Part shown: piece by piece, positions 41,782-50,499 of the stretch
Numbering within the stretch: the stretch's first letter is position 1
Layout: every line of letters starts with the position of its first letter
Source: an uncultured Chitinophaga sp.
Lineage (GTDB): Bacteria > Bacteroidota > Bacteroidia > Chitinophagales > Chitinophagaceae
Length of the DNA stretch: 64,000 nucleotides
Assembly: GCF_946479755.1 (NCBI RefSeq)
Contig: NZ_CAMLHC010000025.1
Location: forward strand, 1 to 64,000
Reading direction: 5' to 3'
Made by a program: the position numbers and the translations under genes
The notes under the pieces: generated by a model
What the model was told of the DNA's origin: nothing
What the model saw: only the letters and a program-made list of their open reading frames with translations
Databases searched by the model: none

Positions 41782-42675
41782 TTATTTTAAAGTCACTTCC
41801 CTTACTTTATCCCCATTGATGGTGATGGTCGCTTTATCATCACATACGCCGTTGCCATAGTCGATCGTGGCAGAGAGGCTGCTATAGGCCACCAGTACTT
41901 TGCCCTGGCTTACCCATTTGCAGGCGTTGGCTTTGATGAGCGGTGACTGTGTGGTGATGGTAGCGTTGCCGGTAGGACCGCCTTTTTCGTAGTTGATGGA
42001 AGCGTTCCCTTCTATGCTGTATACGTTGTCATTTGGCGTAGGGGTACCGGCGCCGGCGGTTTGTTTCACCGTTTTTTTGCTGGTGTAACCCACGATCAGG
42101 GTGTCGCTGTAGCTTACGCGGCCGCCCGTGATCTCGGTGGTATATTGTATACCGGTAGTGGCATTGTAGTTGATGCCGGAAATGGAATTTTTACCCGCTA
42201 CGGGGATGCCGTTGTATTTGTAGCCGTCAAGCTGGATGTCGATATGCGTGTTATTATTAAACAGCAGGCCGGTCAGGGTAATGTACATTTTACCGCTGCG
42301 GGTGATGCCATAGTTATCGCGGCAGGCGTCTCCGTAGTCGATGGTGATCTTTTTAGGCCATACGTTGGGATCGGCGCTGCTGATGAGGATGGAGGGGCAC
42401 CCCGTCACGTTGGCGTAGTCTTCATAGTCCGCCTTACGGACGTTGCCGGCCACGTTCTGGTCCACCGCCGCAATAGCGGCCGTTTCAAACAGATCGCCAT
42501 AGATGCCCTGCGCCTGCGCTTCGTGGGAAGCTACTACCAGGGTGTTGTTATCGTTTTCGTTATTGGACGCCGTATCGGTCGTCACTTCTTTTTTACAGGC
42601 GAAGAAAAGGGTTGCCACGCCTACAGCGGCGATGGTAACAGCCAGCACACGATTTGTACTGAAATAGCTTTTCAT
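41782..42675 (-). CDS. Hypothetical lipoprotein
   Basis: A 297-residue lipoprotein (N-terminus MKSYFSTNRVLAVTIAAVG, lipobox LFFAC followed by KKE). After a low-complexity linker rich in Asn and Asp, the mature part is strand-rich with repeated threonine-rich motifs (KKITIDYGDAC, ATIDYGNGVCDDKATITI). The two 'ITIDYGDAC/ATIDYGNGVC' segments suggest an internal duplication with paired cysteines. Similar lipoproteins are frequent in Chitinophagaceae; no function is known. The basic residues after the Cys do not fit an acidic surface-export signal. Confidence 0.75.
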   Translation of the reverse strand: MKSYFSTNRVLAVTIAAVGVATLFFACKKEVTTDTASNNENDNNTLVVASHEAQAQGIYGDLFETAAIAAVDQNVAGNVRKADYEDYANVTGCPSILISSADPNVWPKKITIDYGDACRDNYGITRSGKMYITLTGLLFNNNTHIDIQLDGYKYNGIPVAGKNSISGINYNATTGIQYTTEITGGRVSYSDTLIVGYTSKKTVKQTAGAGTPTPNDNVYSIEGNASINYEKGGPTGNATITTQSPLIKANACKWVSQGKVLVAYSSLSATIDYGNGVCDDKATITINGDKVREVTLK

Positions 42676-42709
42676 GGTATAGTTTTTTTAAATTAGGTTT
42701 TTCAGGATT

Positions 42710-42717
42710 TACCTTTG
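42710..42717 (+). promoter_or_regulatory. Possible -7 box of tatD promoter
   Basis: TACCTTTG, 60 bp before the tatD ATG. The stretch in between is almost pure A and T. No -33 box at standard spacing. Confidence 0.4.
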
Positions 42718-42776
42718 CGTAACTAAGGTACCTATTAAATATTATAAAAAATAAAAATTTAATAAATATTTTTATC

Positions 42777-43547
42777 ATGTCTTGGATCGATACGCACGCC
42801 CATTTGTATTCGGATGAATTTCTGACCGACCAGCAGGAGATGGTGAAGCGCGCCCTGGATGCGGGGGTAACGACCCTGCTGCTCCCGAATATAGATGAAT
42901 CCTCTATCACCGCCATGCTGAAGCTGGAAGCGGCGTATCCCAAAAACTGTTTTGCCATGATGGGGTTGCACCCCTGTTATGTAAAGCCGGACGTGGAAAA
43001 CCAGCTGCGGCTGGTCAAAGACTGGCTGATACACCGTTCTTTCCGGGCTATCGGCGAGATAGGACTGGATTTTTACTGGGACAAATCATTGCTGGACCAG
43101 CAGTACATAGCTTTCAGAGAGCAGCTCCAGCTGGCCAGGCAGTACAAACTGCCGGTATCTATCCACAGCCGGGAGGCCACACGGGAATGCATAAACGAAG
43201 TAAAAAAGTTGCAGGACGGCCATCTCAGCGGGGTATTCCACTGTTTCTCCGGCACGCTGGAAGAAGCGAAGGAGATCATTGACCTGGGATTTTACCTGGG
43301 TATCGGCGGGGTGGTTACTTTTAAAAAGTCGGGCCTCGACCAGATAGTGGAAAACATTGGCCTGGAGCACCTTGTACTGGAAACAGACGCACCTTACCTT
43401 GCACCGGTACCTTACCGCGGCAAACGGAATGAGAGCGCCTATATTCCGCTGATCGGCGAAAAGGTGGCAGATATAAAAAATCTAAAAATAGAAGAAGTAG
43501 CCGCTATTACCAGCAGCAATGCCCGGAAATTATTCAAAACGCTCTAA
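42777..43547 (+). CDS. tatD: TatD family metal-dependent hydrolase
   Basis: A 256-residue TIM-barrel hydrolase, a family with 3'-5' exonuclease or DNase activity in quality control and DNA repair. Metal ligands are visible: DTHAHL, EIGLDFYWD, HSREA, HCFSG and ETDAPYLAP. The catalytic centre is complete and the length normal. asparaginase follows 41 bp downstream but has its own -7 box. Confidence 0.93.
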   Translation: MSWIDTHAHLYSDEFLTDQQEMVKRALDAGVTTLLLPNIDESSITAMLKLEAAYPKNCFAMMGLHPCYVKPDVENQLRLVKDWLIHRSFRAIGEIGLDFYWDKSLLDQQYIAFREQLQLARQYKLPVSIHSREATRECINEVKKLQDGHLSGVFHCFSGTLEEAKEIIDLGFYLGIGGVVTFKKSGLDQIVENIGLEHLVLETDAPYLAPVPYRGKRNESAYIPLIGEKVADIKNLKIEEVAAITSSNARKLFKTL

Positions 43548-43559
43548 CTGTTTAGAGGG

Positions 43560-43567
43560 TACCTTTG
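43560..43567 (+). promoter_or_regulatory. Possible -7 box of ansA promoter
   Basis: TACCTTTG, 21 bp before the ATG at 43589, implying a short leader of about 15 nt. Confidence 0.4.
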
Positions 43568-43588
43568 CAGGCAACTGGCAGTTAGACA

Positions 43589-44629
43589 ATGAGTAAAATT
43601 CTGATAATCTACACGGGCGGCACAGTAGGCATGATCTACGATGACAAGACCAAAGCGCTCCGCCCGATCGGCTTCAATGAAATAAGGAACAATTTACCGG
43701 AACTATACCGGATGGGGATCGATTTCTATGTGTATGCGTTTAATCCGCCGATAGACTCCTCCGACATGCAGCCGGAAATATGGGTAGAACTGGCCAGTAT
43801 CATTGAAGACCGCTATGACCGTTACGATGGATTTGTGATCCTCCACGGCTCAGACACCATGGCATTTACCGCCTCCGCCCTGAGCTTTATGCTGGAGAAC
43901 CTGTCCAAACCCGTTATCCTTACCGGCTCACAGCTGCCCATCGGTAAAATCCGTACCGACGCCAAAGAGAATATTATCACCGCTATGGAGATAGCCTGCT
44001 CGCGGCACAACAATGGCAGCCAGGCTTCGATGGTACCCGAAGTATGTATCTACTTCGACTTCTCGCTGTTTCGCGGCAACCGTTCCAAAAAGTACAACGC
44101 TGAAAAATTCGAAGCGTTTTATACCATGAACTACCCCCAGCTGGCAGAAGCGGGCATTGACATCAAATACAAACAGCAATTCATTCTGCCAACGCCGACG
44201 GCGCCCCTGAAGGTGCACAAGGAGCTGGAGACCAACATCACCGTACTGAAGCTGTTCCCCGGCATCACCCGCAGTGCTGTGGAAGCCATTCTCAGCGTTC
44301 CCGGCCTGAAAGGCGTGATCATGGAAACCTTCGGCAGCGGCAATACCAACACCCAGCCCTGGTTTATCGAAAGCATTAAAAAAGTGATCGACAACGGCGC
44401 CATCGTGGTGGACATTACGCAGTGCGACGGCGGTTCCGTAGAGCTGGGCAAATATGAAACGAGCCAGCACCTGGTGGAAGCAGGCGTGGTGAGCGGCCAT
44501 GATATGACCTTTGAAGCAGCCGTGACCAAATTGATGTTTGTATTGGGGCAGGGACTTTCCAAAGAAGAAAGCAGGAAGATGATCGAGACATCGCTCCGTG
44601 GCGAACTGACTCCTATAGAAGTGTATTAA
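43589..44629 (+). CDS. ansA: Type I (cytoplasmic) L-asparaginase
   Basis: Hydrolyses asparagine to aspartate and ammonia. The 346 residues lack a signal peptide and carry both catalytic threonine motifs: YTGGTVGMI near the N-terminus and LHGSDTMAFTASALSFML. The Lys of the catalytic triad is in TDAKENI. The MNYPQLAEAGIDI segment and the C-terminal small domain fit the AnsA type. A 12-bp-stem terminator follows. Confidence 0.94.
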   Translation: MSKILIIYTGGTVGMIYDDKTKALRPIGFNEIRNNLPELYRMGIDFYVYAFNPPIDSSDMQPEIWVELASIIEDRYDRYDGFVILHGSDTMAFTASALSFMLENLSKPVILTGSQLPIGKIRTDAKENIITAMEIACSRHNNGSQASMVPEVCIYFDFSLFRGNRSKKYNAEKFEAFYTMNYPQLAEAGIDIKYKQQFILPTPTAPLKVHKELETNITVLKLFPGITRSAVEAILSVPGLKGVIMETFGSGNTNTQPWFIESIKKVIDNGAIVVDITQCDGGSVELGKYETSQHLVEAGVVSGHDMTFEAAVTKLMFVLGQGLSKEESRKMIETSLRGELTPIEVY

Positions 44630-44651
44630 TACGAATATAAAAGAGAATTAA

Positions 44652-44690
44652 AGCAGAAAGTATTGAAACAGTATACTTTCTGCTTTTTAT
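44652..44690 (+). terminator. Intrinsic terminator downstream of ansA
   Basis: AGCAGAAAGTAT (44652-44663) pairs with ATACTTTCTGCT (44673-44684), followed by TTTTATT. Confidence 0.9.
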
Positions 44691-44775
44691 TGCAAATATT
44701 TTATTATATTTAATTATCAAGCCTATTCCATCCCATACCTGGTTAGCGCTTTCTATCACCACAAAACTCCAAAGT

Positions 44776-45468
44776 ATGAATGTTTCGTTAACGCAAAAGT
44801 TCATCGCAGAATTCTTCGGCACGCTGGTGCTGGTGCTGATCGGTTGCGGCAGCGCCGTTATCGCCGGCAGTCACGTAGGTCTTCTCGGCATTTCTTTTGC
44901 CTTCGGTCTGTCTGTGCTCACCATGGTATATGCCATCGGGCATATCTCCGGTTGTCACATCAACCCAGCCATCACCATTTCCATGCTGGCTACCGGCAAG
45001 ATCTCCGGTAAAGACGCCGGCGCTTACATTGTAGCGCAGATACTGGGCGCCATCGCCGCCGCAGGTATCCTGTACTGCATGGCTTCCGGCAGAGCCGAAT
45101 ACACCCTTGCCGCTAACGGGCTGGGGCAGAACGGCATTGGCGACGCCTACCAGGACCACTACAATGTTACCAGCGGGCTGATCTTCGAGATCGTATTCAC
45201 CGCCATTTTCCTGGTAGTGATCCATGGTGCTACCAGCAAAAACAACGGTAACGGCGCCCTCGCCGGCGTGGCTATCGGTCTCTCGCTGACCATGATCCAC
45301 ATCGTAGGCATTCCTATTACCGGCGTGTCCGTAAACCCCGCCCGTAGCATCGGACCGGCCCTCTTCGCAGGCGGCGACGCACTGGCTCATCTCTGGATAT
45401 TCATCGTAGGCCCTATCATTGGCGGTCTTATCGGTGGCTTCATCTGGAAACTCTACGACAAAGCCTAA
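44776..45468 (+). CDS. aqpZ: Aquaporin Z-type water channel
   Basis: A 230-residue major intrinsic protein with six membrane helices and the two NPA boxes, SGCHINPAITI and SVNPARSIGPALF. The arginine after the second NPA and the RSIGPALF context match AqpZ water channels rather than GlpF glycerol facilitators. The N-terminus is MNVSLTQKFIAEFFGTLVLVLIGCGSAVI. It is an isolated gene between the ansA terminator and the serine tRNA. Confidence 0.94.
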   Translation: MNVSLTQKFIAEFFGTLVLVLIGCGSAVIAGSHVGLLGISFAFGLSVLTMVYAIGHISGCHINPAITISMLATGKISGKDAGAYIVAQILGAIAAAGILYCMASGRAEYTLAANGLGQNGIGDAYQDHYNVTSGLIFEIVFTAIFLVVIHGATSKNNGNGALAGVAIGLSLTMIHIVGIPITGVSVNPARSIGPALFAGGDALAHLWIFIVGPIIGGLIGGFIWKLYDKA

Positions 45469-45558
45469 AAAAAACTTGGAAAATAAAAGTAAAGGATTAT
45501 CTTTGCAACCCTGAAACGGAAGACTCAACCCCTTCAGTAACGTTTCAAAGATAATCAC

Positions 45559-45645
45559 GGAGAAGTGCAGGAGTGGTTGAACTGGCACGCCTGGAAAGTG
45601 TGTATAGGTGAAAGCCTATCAAGGGTTCGAATCCCTTCTTCTCCG
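45559..45645 (+). tRNA. tRNA-Ser (anticodon GGA)
   Basis: An 87-nt tRNA. The acceptor stem GGAGAAG pairs with CTTCTCC and discriminator G follows. The anticodon loop CTGGAAA gives anticodon GGA. A long variable arm (around TATAGG...CCTAT), the class II hallmark of serine tRNAs, precedes the T arm AAGGG-TTCGAAT-CCCTT. The CCA end is not encoded in full. An intrinsic terminator follows. Confidence 0.97.
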
Positions 45646-45658
45646 CAAATACCGAAGA

Positions 45659-45684
45659 AACCCGCGCTAGCCGCGGGTTTTTCT
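45659..45684 (+). terminator. Terminator downstream of tRNA-Ser
   Basis: AACCCGCG (45659-45666) pairs with CGCGGGTT (45672-45679), followed by a T-rich tail. Confidence 0.85.
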
Positions 45685-46257
45685 ATTTTAAGCCGGGTCT
45701 CGGTGAATGCTCTCCCTGTTTTTATGCTCCCTTATTAAGATGAACGATCACTGACCGCATACAGGTGTAAAAATAAAAACCCGGTGAATACAGTTATCTC
45801 CTACAGACTGCCATCATAGACAGAGGGGAGGTCATAATTTCGCCGGGTTGGTGTTCTAATTTACAAAGGTTGTTAACAAATGGCTGTCGGAGGACATCCA
45901 CAATAGGTGTGATCAAGAAGTGTACACGGGGTGGAGGTTCCGGTAACTTTAATCTGCCATTGCTTTGGGTTGCTCAGCGACGCAATTCTAATGGTAGAGA
46001 GTCGCATTTTCTTTGGTACTACTTTTTTCATGTGATATTTTTTAGGTTTTTAATAAGAAATGTTAACGGAGAGTCTGTAATAAAAGAATGATAGTATCAA
46101 CGTTTCCGCTATTGTAAAATAGCGCTTTCCTCTGCGGCCTGAAGTCAATCCTGAACAGGTGTCATAAAAGCCACTTTTTTTGTCGTGAATTCCCGCCACC
46201 TTATTTGTGGCCTTCTGCTATTTTTGAACTATCTTTTAAACAATAAAACCCATCGAC
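45685..46257. other. Gene-free intergenic region
   Basis: About 570 bp with no convincing gene. AACCCGG (45778-45784) can pair with CCGGGTT (45843-45849) across 58 nt; on the minus strand this is followed by TTTTATTTTT, so it could be the end of a structured minus-strand RNA. A small hairpin CGCTATT/AATAGCG lies at 46107-46124. TATTTTTG at 46219-46226 is a possible -7 box for the next gene. A 73-codon open frame at 45870-46091 has no recognisable protein character. Confidence 0.4.
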
Positions 46258-46809
46258 ATGAGAACTGTATCCTTTGGTATGAACATCAGCTTAGATGGCT
46301 ATTGTGATCACACCACCTTTGCGCCCAGTGAGGAACTGTACGATTACTTCACCGATATGATGCGCGATGTTGACCTGCTTTTTTTCGGCCGTGTCATGTA
46401 TCAACTCATGTTTCCCTATTGGTCTGATATGGCCCGGGACCAATCCGGCACGCCTGATGAGAACAGATTTGCCGAAAGGTTTACGGCCATCGAAAAGGTG
46501 GTGGTTTCGCGAACGTTGGAAAGCGCGCAGCACAACACGCGGATCGTTCGCAGCAATCCCGCAGCAGAACTGCTGAAACTAAAACAACAACCCGGCGGAA
46601 AAATTTCTGTAGATACTGTCAGCATGCTGCCTGAACTGATCGCCGCAGGCCTTATCGATAAATTTAATCTGGTGGTCCACCCCGTCATCGTAGGAAGAGG
46701 GAGACCGCTGATAGATGCCGGCAGCCTGCAGGAAAACTTTAATTTAAAGCTGGTCGACTCCATTGTTTTTAAATCCGGATGTGTGGCGCTCCATTACGAA
46801 AAACAGTAA
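46258..46809 (+). CDS. Dihydrofolate reductase family protein (RibD C-terminal type)
   Basis: A 183-residue protein of the YyaP/RibD-C fold. Features are FGMNISLDGYCD at the N-terminus, LLFFGRVMYQLMFPYW, KVVVSRTLES, and the C-terminal HPVIVGRGRPL, the NADPH-site glycine region. Such proteins are widespread reductases of unknown substrate, distinct from housekeeping FolA. It stands alone, convergent with the lodB-like gene (15 bp between stops). Confidence 0.88.
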   Translation: MRTVSFGMNISLDGYCDHTTFAPSEELYDYFTDMMRDVDLLFFGRVMYQLMFPYWSDMARDQSGTPDENRFAERFTAIEKVVVSRTLESAQHNTRIVRSNPAAELLKLKQQPGGKISVDTVSMLPELIAAGLIDKFNLVVHPVIVGRGRPLIDAGSLQENFNLKLVDSIVFKSGCVALHYEKQ

Positions 46810-46824
46810 CGGGAAACGCACGCT

Positions 46825-47964
46825 CTAACCACCCGGGACACTACTAACTGTATCGGCTACACGTTCATTTCTACGTATCCAGAACGGTGACGTTTTCCAT
46901 CGTTGCTCCCTGCTGTAAAAAGATGTTCTTATCTGAAGATATTGTTGAAAATGTTGCTGCAGATCTTTATGGTAAGCGGCAATACCGGCTGCGTCTTGCC
47001 GCAGCTGAAGATCGGCAGCCAGCGCTGCATGACAGGCCGAACTGATCGCAAAACCGATCCCCATAGAAGAGATAGGATCAAAAGAGAGGGCTGCATCTCC
47101 GGCGGCGAGGAAATTTTTTATGGTACTGGTGTCTGTCATTTGTGTGAAAGCATTTTTCACCCAGGGTTTCCCATAGGCATGACTTCCCCTTGTTAATGGC
47201 AGCAGGTGTTTTGTAGATGCCAGTAACCGGTTCCAGTTACCGGGTTGTTGCCACTGATATTTTTTAACAAGGTCGCTGTCTGTGAAGAAGGTGGCTACCA
47301 GCCTGTTTCCGGGCATAGAAGCGTAATACCACCAACCATCCTGCGTTGTTTCCAGCAGTATTTTCTGTTCGGGCATATGCGATGTATCTGTCTGCAGATA
47401 GGCGCCAATGCCGGTGAGCCGGTCATATCTTTTTCCGGGAATGCCCAGGTGCCGGCAAACTTGTGCCTGACGGCCGGTAGCGTCTACCAGGAATTTAGCA
47501 TGCACTTCGAATTGCCCTTTTGTTTCATGTTGCAGGAGTACGGTCCAATGGCCATCAGTACTTTGCTGGTACTGCAATGCCCTGGTGCGGGGAAACAGCT
47601 GTCCGCCACGGGCGGCCACCTGCGTGGCCAGGAAAGGATCGAAGAGGTGCCGGTCCAGCTGGTAGCTACGGCCTTCGGTGGTATAGATACTGTGCCGGGA
47701 AACAAGCCGGTCGCTTCCCCATGCCGCCTCACTATTATAACCTTCCTGTATACCGGTTTCGTCAAAGGCATTACGCGGGATACCCAGGTATTCCAGCAGC
47801 TGGAATATGCTGGCGTCTACGTGCTCGCCTACACGAATATTATCATAGGCGCTGGCTTCCGCCAACACCACCTTACAGGTGGTGTGCGTAAGCAGGCATA
47901 AAGCGGCGGCGGTACCTGCCGGTCCGCCGCCTGTAATGAAGACATCTGTATAAATAGACTGCAT
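46825..47964 (-). CDS. lodB: LodB-type FAD-dependent maturation oxidoreductase
   Basis: A 379-residue flavoprotein. It has the dinucleotide motif TGGGPAGTAA (Gly12-Gly17 region) at the N-terminus and GDAALSFDPISSMGIGFAIS, the FAD motif shared with tryptophan halogenases and LodB proteins. LodB is needed to form the cysteine tryptophylquinone (CTQ) cofactor of LodA. It starts 4 bp after the lodA-like gene, as expected for the pair. By sequence alone it could be a halogenase-like oxidoreductase, but the lodA neighbour decides the call. Confidence 0.88.
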   Translation of the reverse strand: MQSIYTDVFITGGGPAGTAAALCLLTHTTCKVVLAEASAYDNIRVGEHVDASIFQLLEYLGIPRNAFDETGIQEGYNSEAAWGSDRLVSRHSIYTTEGRSYQLDRHLFDPFLATQVAARGGQLFPRTRALQYQQSTDGHWTVLLQHETKGQFEVHAKFLVDATGRQAQVCRHLGIPGKRYDRLTGIGAYLQTDTSHMPEQKILLETTQDGWWYYASMPGNRLVATFFTDSDLVKKYQWQQPGNWNRLLASTKHLLPLTRGSHAYGKPWVKNAFTQMTDTSTIKNFLAAGDAALSFDPISSMGIGFAISSACHAALAADLQLRQDAAGIAAYHKDLQQHFQQYLQIRTSFYSREQRWKTSPFWIRRNERVADTVSSVPGG

Positions 47965-47968
47965 ATAC

Positions 47969-50011
47969 TTAATATCTGTTCCGGGTGCCGGAGCGGGGCA
48001 GCGGAAGGCCTTCGGCCGCTACAGCAATAGGTTTGAATGCGAGTGTTTCCAGGTGCTCTACCAGTGCGGCTCCGCGGGCGCTCAGCTGTTTCACCTCCTC
48101 TTTGTCTTCCCGGATAAAGTAGACCGGAATAGTCGTCTCATCATCGTTCGGGTTACCGCTGATCTGTCCTACCGGCACATCTTCATAGGTGAACAATTCA
48201 TTCACCCGTTCTGTTTCCACGAGGTAGGGGAAACCTTTTTCGCCGGCATTCTGGTCCCTGATAAAGCCAAGTGCGGACCAGTGTTCTACCATTTGCACAA
48301 AGCTATTGATACCCCGCTGATAGTTGACCTGTAATCCTGCCGGCGCATGTCCTGCTGCCTGACCTTCTTCGGTGATCTCCCCGGTAAGCACGTCCCATGG
48401 GCTCTGCGGCGGCCACCAGTAAGAATAGTAAGTGGGTGGAAGTGGTTTGCCGTCGACTTTATTAACAGAAGGATTGGTGAAGTTGATATACTGGATGGTG
48501 CACTGGAAGAAATCCGCCTGCCACGGGCAAGCCATGCGTTTGGTGAGATCTCCCGGCTCACAGCCGCGGAAGCTGGCGCATTCATCTACTTCGGGAGAAA
48601 GCCCTGTAGCGTAGTAATCCCCTTCATATCGGTGGATGACATACGGCGCTTTATATACCAGCTGGTTCTGCATACTCCATGTCACTTCAATACCGGGGCA
48701 CATTGGCAGGCCTACGCAATTGCCGACACTGGCGGCATCCAGCGGATGCACGAAACCCTCCGCAGGTTCGGGCGTATTCTCAAATTTTCCGTTGGCCCAC
48801 TGCGACATCAGGAAGTACTGCGTTTCGTCGAGTGCGAGAAATTTCATGATGTTCACTTCACTTACCGAGTTACTCCCGGAATTCAGCGGCATGGCAGGGA
48901 AATTACTGTTGCCGTTGTGCGCCCAGAGTTTCTGCTGCGACTGCTCTTCCGGAGGGGCCGTAGGAGGGATGGGATCAGGCCTGCGGAAGTAAGAGAAATA
49001 CTGCTCCCTGTTTTTCCTGTTCGCTTCTGAAGGATCGCCATAATCGAACTGATAAGAGCAAAAGGCCATCATAGACGGTACATTGGCTACCCATTGGTAT
49101 CTGCTGATGCGGCTGATGATTGGCAGAATATCGCGTTTGAAATTAGCGACATAGCTTTCGTTCCAGCCGTTATCACCATACATCGCGGGTACCATCTTCA
49201 GACGGCGCACCCCAACATCGAACATGGTATCACTGAGCGTGGAGATGTTTACTATTTCCGGTGCAAAGTCAGGTGAACCGACGATCACCCAGGCATGCAG
49301 TGTCACCTTCGGCGTACTATCCTCAAATTCAACGACACATGCTACGGTACCATCCGAAATATCGTCATGCCAGGTATCGGAGCCACCATAGCTTATCAGT
49401 GGCTCATCTCCGCCTGCACGGCCGTACCCGCCCAGCACCACCAGCCTGCCTTTATCATCAGTGAGCAGATCTCCCAACGTGGTCACCGGCGTACCATAAG
49501 TCACATTATCCGGCGGATATTGCACAGGATAGTTCGCAGGCGCCTGGTCTTTTGTAAAAGCAATTTTCTGCTGACGGCCACTGACTGTTCTCGGCCCCGG
49601 ATCTACAATAAGCTTTTGACGCTCCGCCGGACTTTCCACCCCCGCATTACGCCAGGGTACCTTCTGATTGGTGTAACTGTTTTCAAAACCATACATCAGG
49701 TTACCTTTCAGCTCTGAATACTGGTACCAGGCCGCTTTTTTATTAGCCAGATGTACCGTCCAGGTGATAGACTTTACATTGGGCGTATCCAGCGTAATCT
49801 CTTCGCCCGCTTCATTATAAAGCATGAAAGGTTGTCCCTGGCGCTTTATCAGACCAGCGCCATCTTTGAACTTAGTAATGGGCCCCAGTGGGTTTCCATG
49901 CACATCTGCATCAAAAGGAAGACCGCCAATGGTGCGGGGGGATAAACAAATCTGATCCGGGCTGTTGCCCAAACGAGCAACACCTACAGACGGGTGTAGT
50001 GATAGTTTCAT
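47969..50011 (-). CDS. lodA: LodA/GoxA-type CTQ-dependent amino acid oxidase
   Basis: A 680-residue quinoprotein oxidase. The family oxidises lysine or glycine (LodA, GoxA) and releases H2O2. The N-terminus MKLSLHPSVGVARLGNSP is diagnostic of the family; ATG 50011 was chosen for it. The cross-linked cofactor residues are visible: Cys438 in MCPGIEVTW and Trp497 in ACPWQADFFQC, 59 residues apart (65 in LodA). No signal peptide is seen; LodA homologues are also exported without a classical signal. Substrate specificity cannot be told. Antibacterial action through H2O2 is known for Marinomonas LodA; here it is inference. Confidence 0.92.
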   Translation of the reverse strand: MKLSLHPSVGVARLGNSPDQICLSPRTIGGLPFDADVHGNPLGPITKFKDGAGLIKRQGQPFMLYNEAGEEITLDTPNVKSITWTVHLANKKAAWYQYSELKGNLMYGFENSYTNQKVPWRNAGVESPAERQKLIVDPGPRTVSGRQQKIAFTKDQAPANYPVQYPPDNVTYGTPVTTLGDLLTDDKGRLVVLGGYGRAGGDEPLISYGGSDTWHDDISDGTVACVVEFEDSTPKVTLHAWVIVGSPDFAPEIVNISTLSDTMFDVGVRRLKMVPAMYGDNGWNESYVANFKRDILPIISRISRYQWVANVPSMMAFCSYQFDYGDPSEANRKNREQYFSYFRRPDPIPPTAPPEEQSQQKLWAHNGNSNFPAMPLNSGSNSVSEVNIMKFLALDETQYFLMSQWANGKFENTPEPAEGFVHPLDAASVGNCVGLPMCPGIEVTWSMQNQLVYKAPYVIHRYEGDYYATGLSPEVDECASFRGCEPGDLTKRMACPWQADFFQCTIQYINFTNPSVNKVDGKPLPPTYYSYWWPPQSPWDVLTGEITEEGQAAGHAPAGLQVNYQRGINSFVQMVEHWSALGFIRDQNAGEKGFPYLVETERVNELFTYEDVPVGQISGNPNDDETTIPVYFIREDKEEVKQLSARGAALVEHLETLAFKPIAVAAEGLPLPRSGTRNRY

Positions 50012-50499
50012 TGCAGGGGAATTGGGTTTTTGTTGTGGAATAGTAATAGTACATAGAACCAATGCTATTGGACCTTTTAACAGTAATGATTATTTTGAGT
50101 ATTTGAATTTTACAGGTAGATTAAATCTATGTCTTTTTTTCGATATAAAAATCACAGGAAGAAAATTCACGCAAAAAAAATCCTGCTGCCTGCAGTGAAA
50201 TAATCCGGCGATATCATCAACCGTAAATTGTTTGGATTCCTTTTTTATGAAAGTTCAAAAAACACTGGTCAATGATCCATCGGTATTTTTAATTTTAATC
50301 CATCAGCTGCATGCACACAACAGTCAGCCATCCAACACCGCATCGCCCAAAGGCGGATTTTATCCCTTGTCAGCCTGCAAAATAACATCGCAGTATTGTT
50401 CCCCGGCGGATATTGTTTCATCCCCGGCGAATATAGATCCGCTCCCCCATCATTCCGGAAGAATTGTAATTTTAAGCTATCATCTAACCCGGAAAGCTA
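50012..50499. other. Gene-free region between lodA and the 50500 gene
   Basis: About 490 bp with only unconvincing short open frames and no clear terminator, repeat or promoter pair. It must hold the lodA promoter, but no good TAnnTTTG box was found on the minus strand. Confidence 0.4.

Noticed and set aside
45870..46091. A 73-codon frame in the region after tRNA-Ser
   Set aside because: Aromatic-rich, with no motif, no convincing start region and no partner gene. It could be a remnant, but there is no support for translation.
45559..46257. Genomic island inserted at tRNA-Ser
   Set aside because: No integrase, no repeated tRNA 3' end and no change in gene style was seen immediately downstream; the intrinsic terminator is intact.
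46825..47964. Tryptophan halogenase
   Set aside because: The FAD motifs overlap with halogenases, but the gene directly follows a LodA-type oxidase gene, where a LodB maturation protein is expected.
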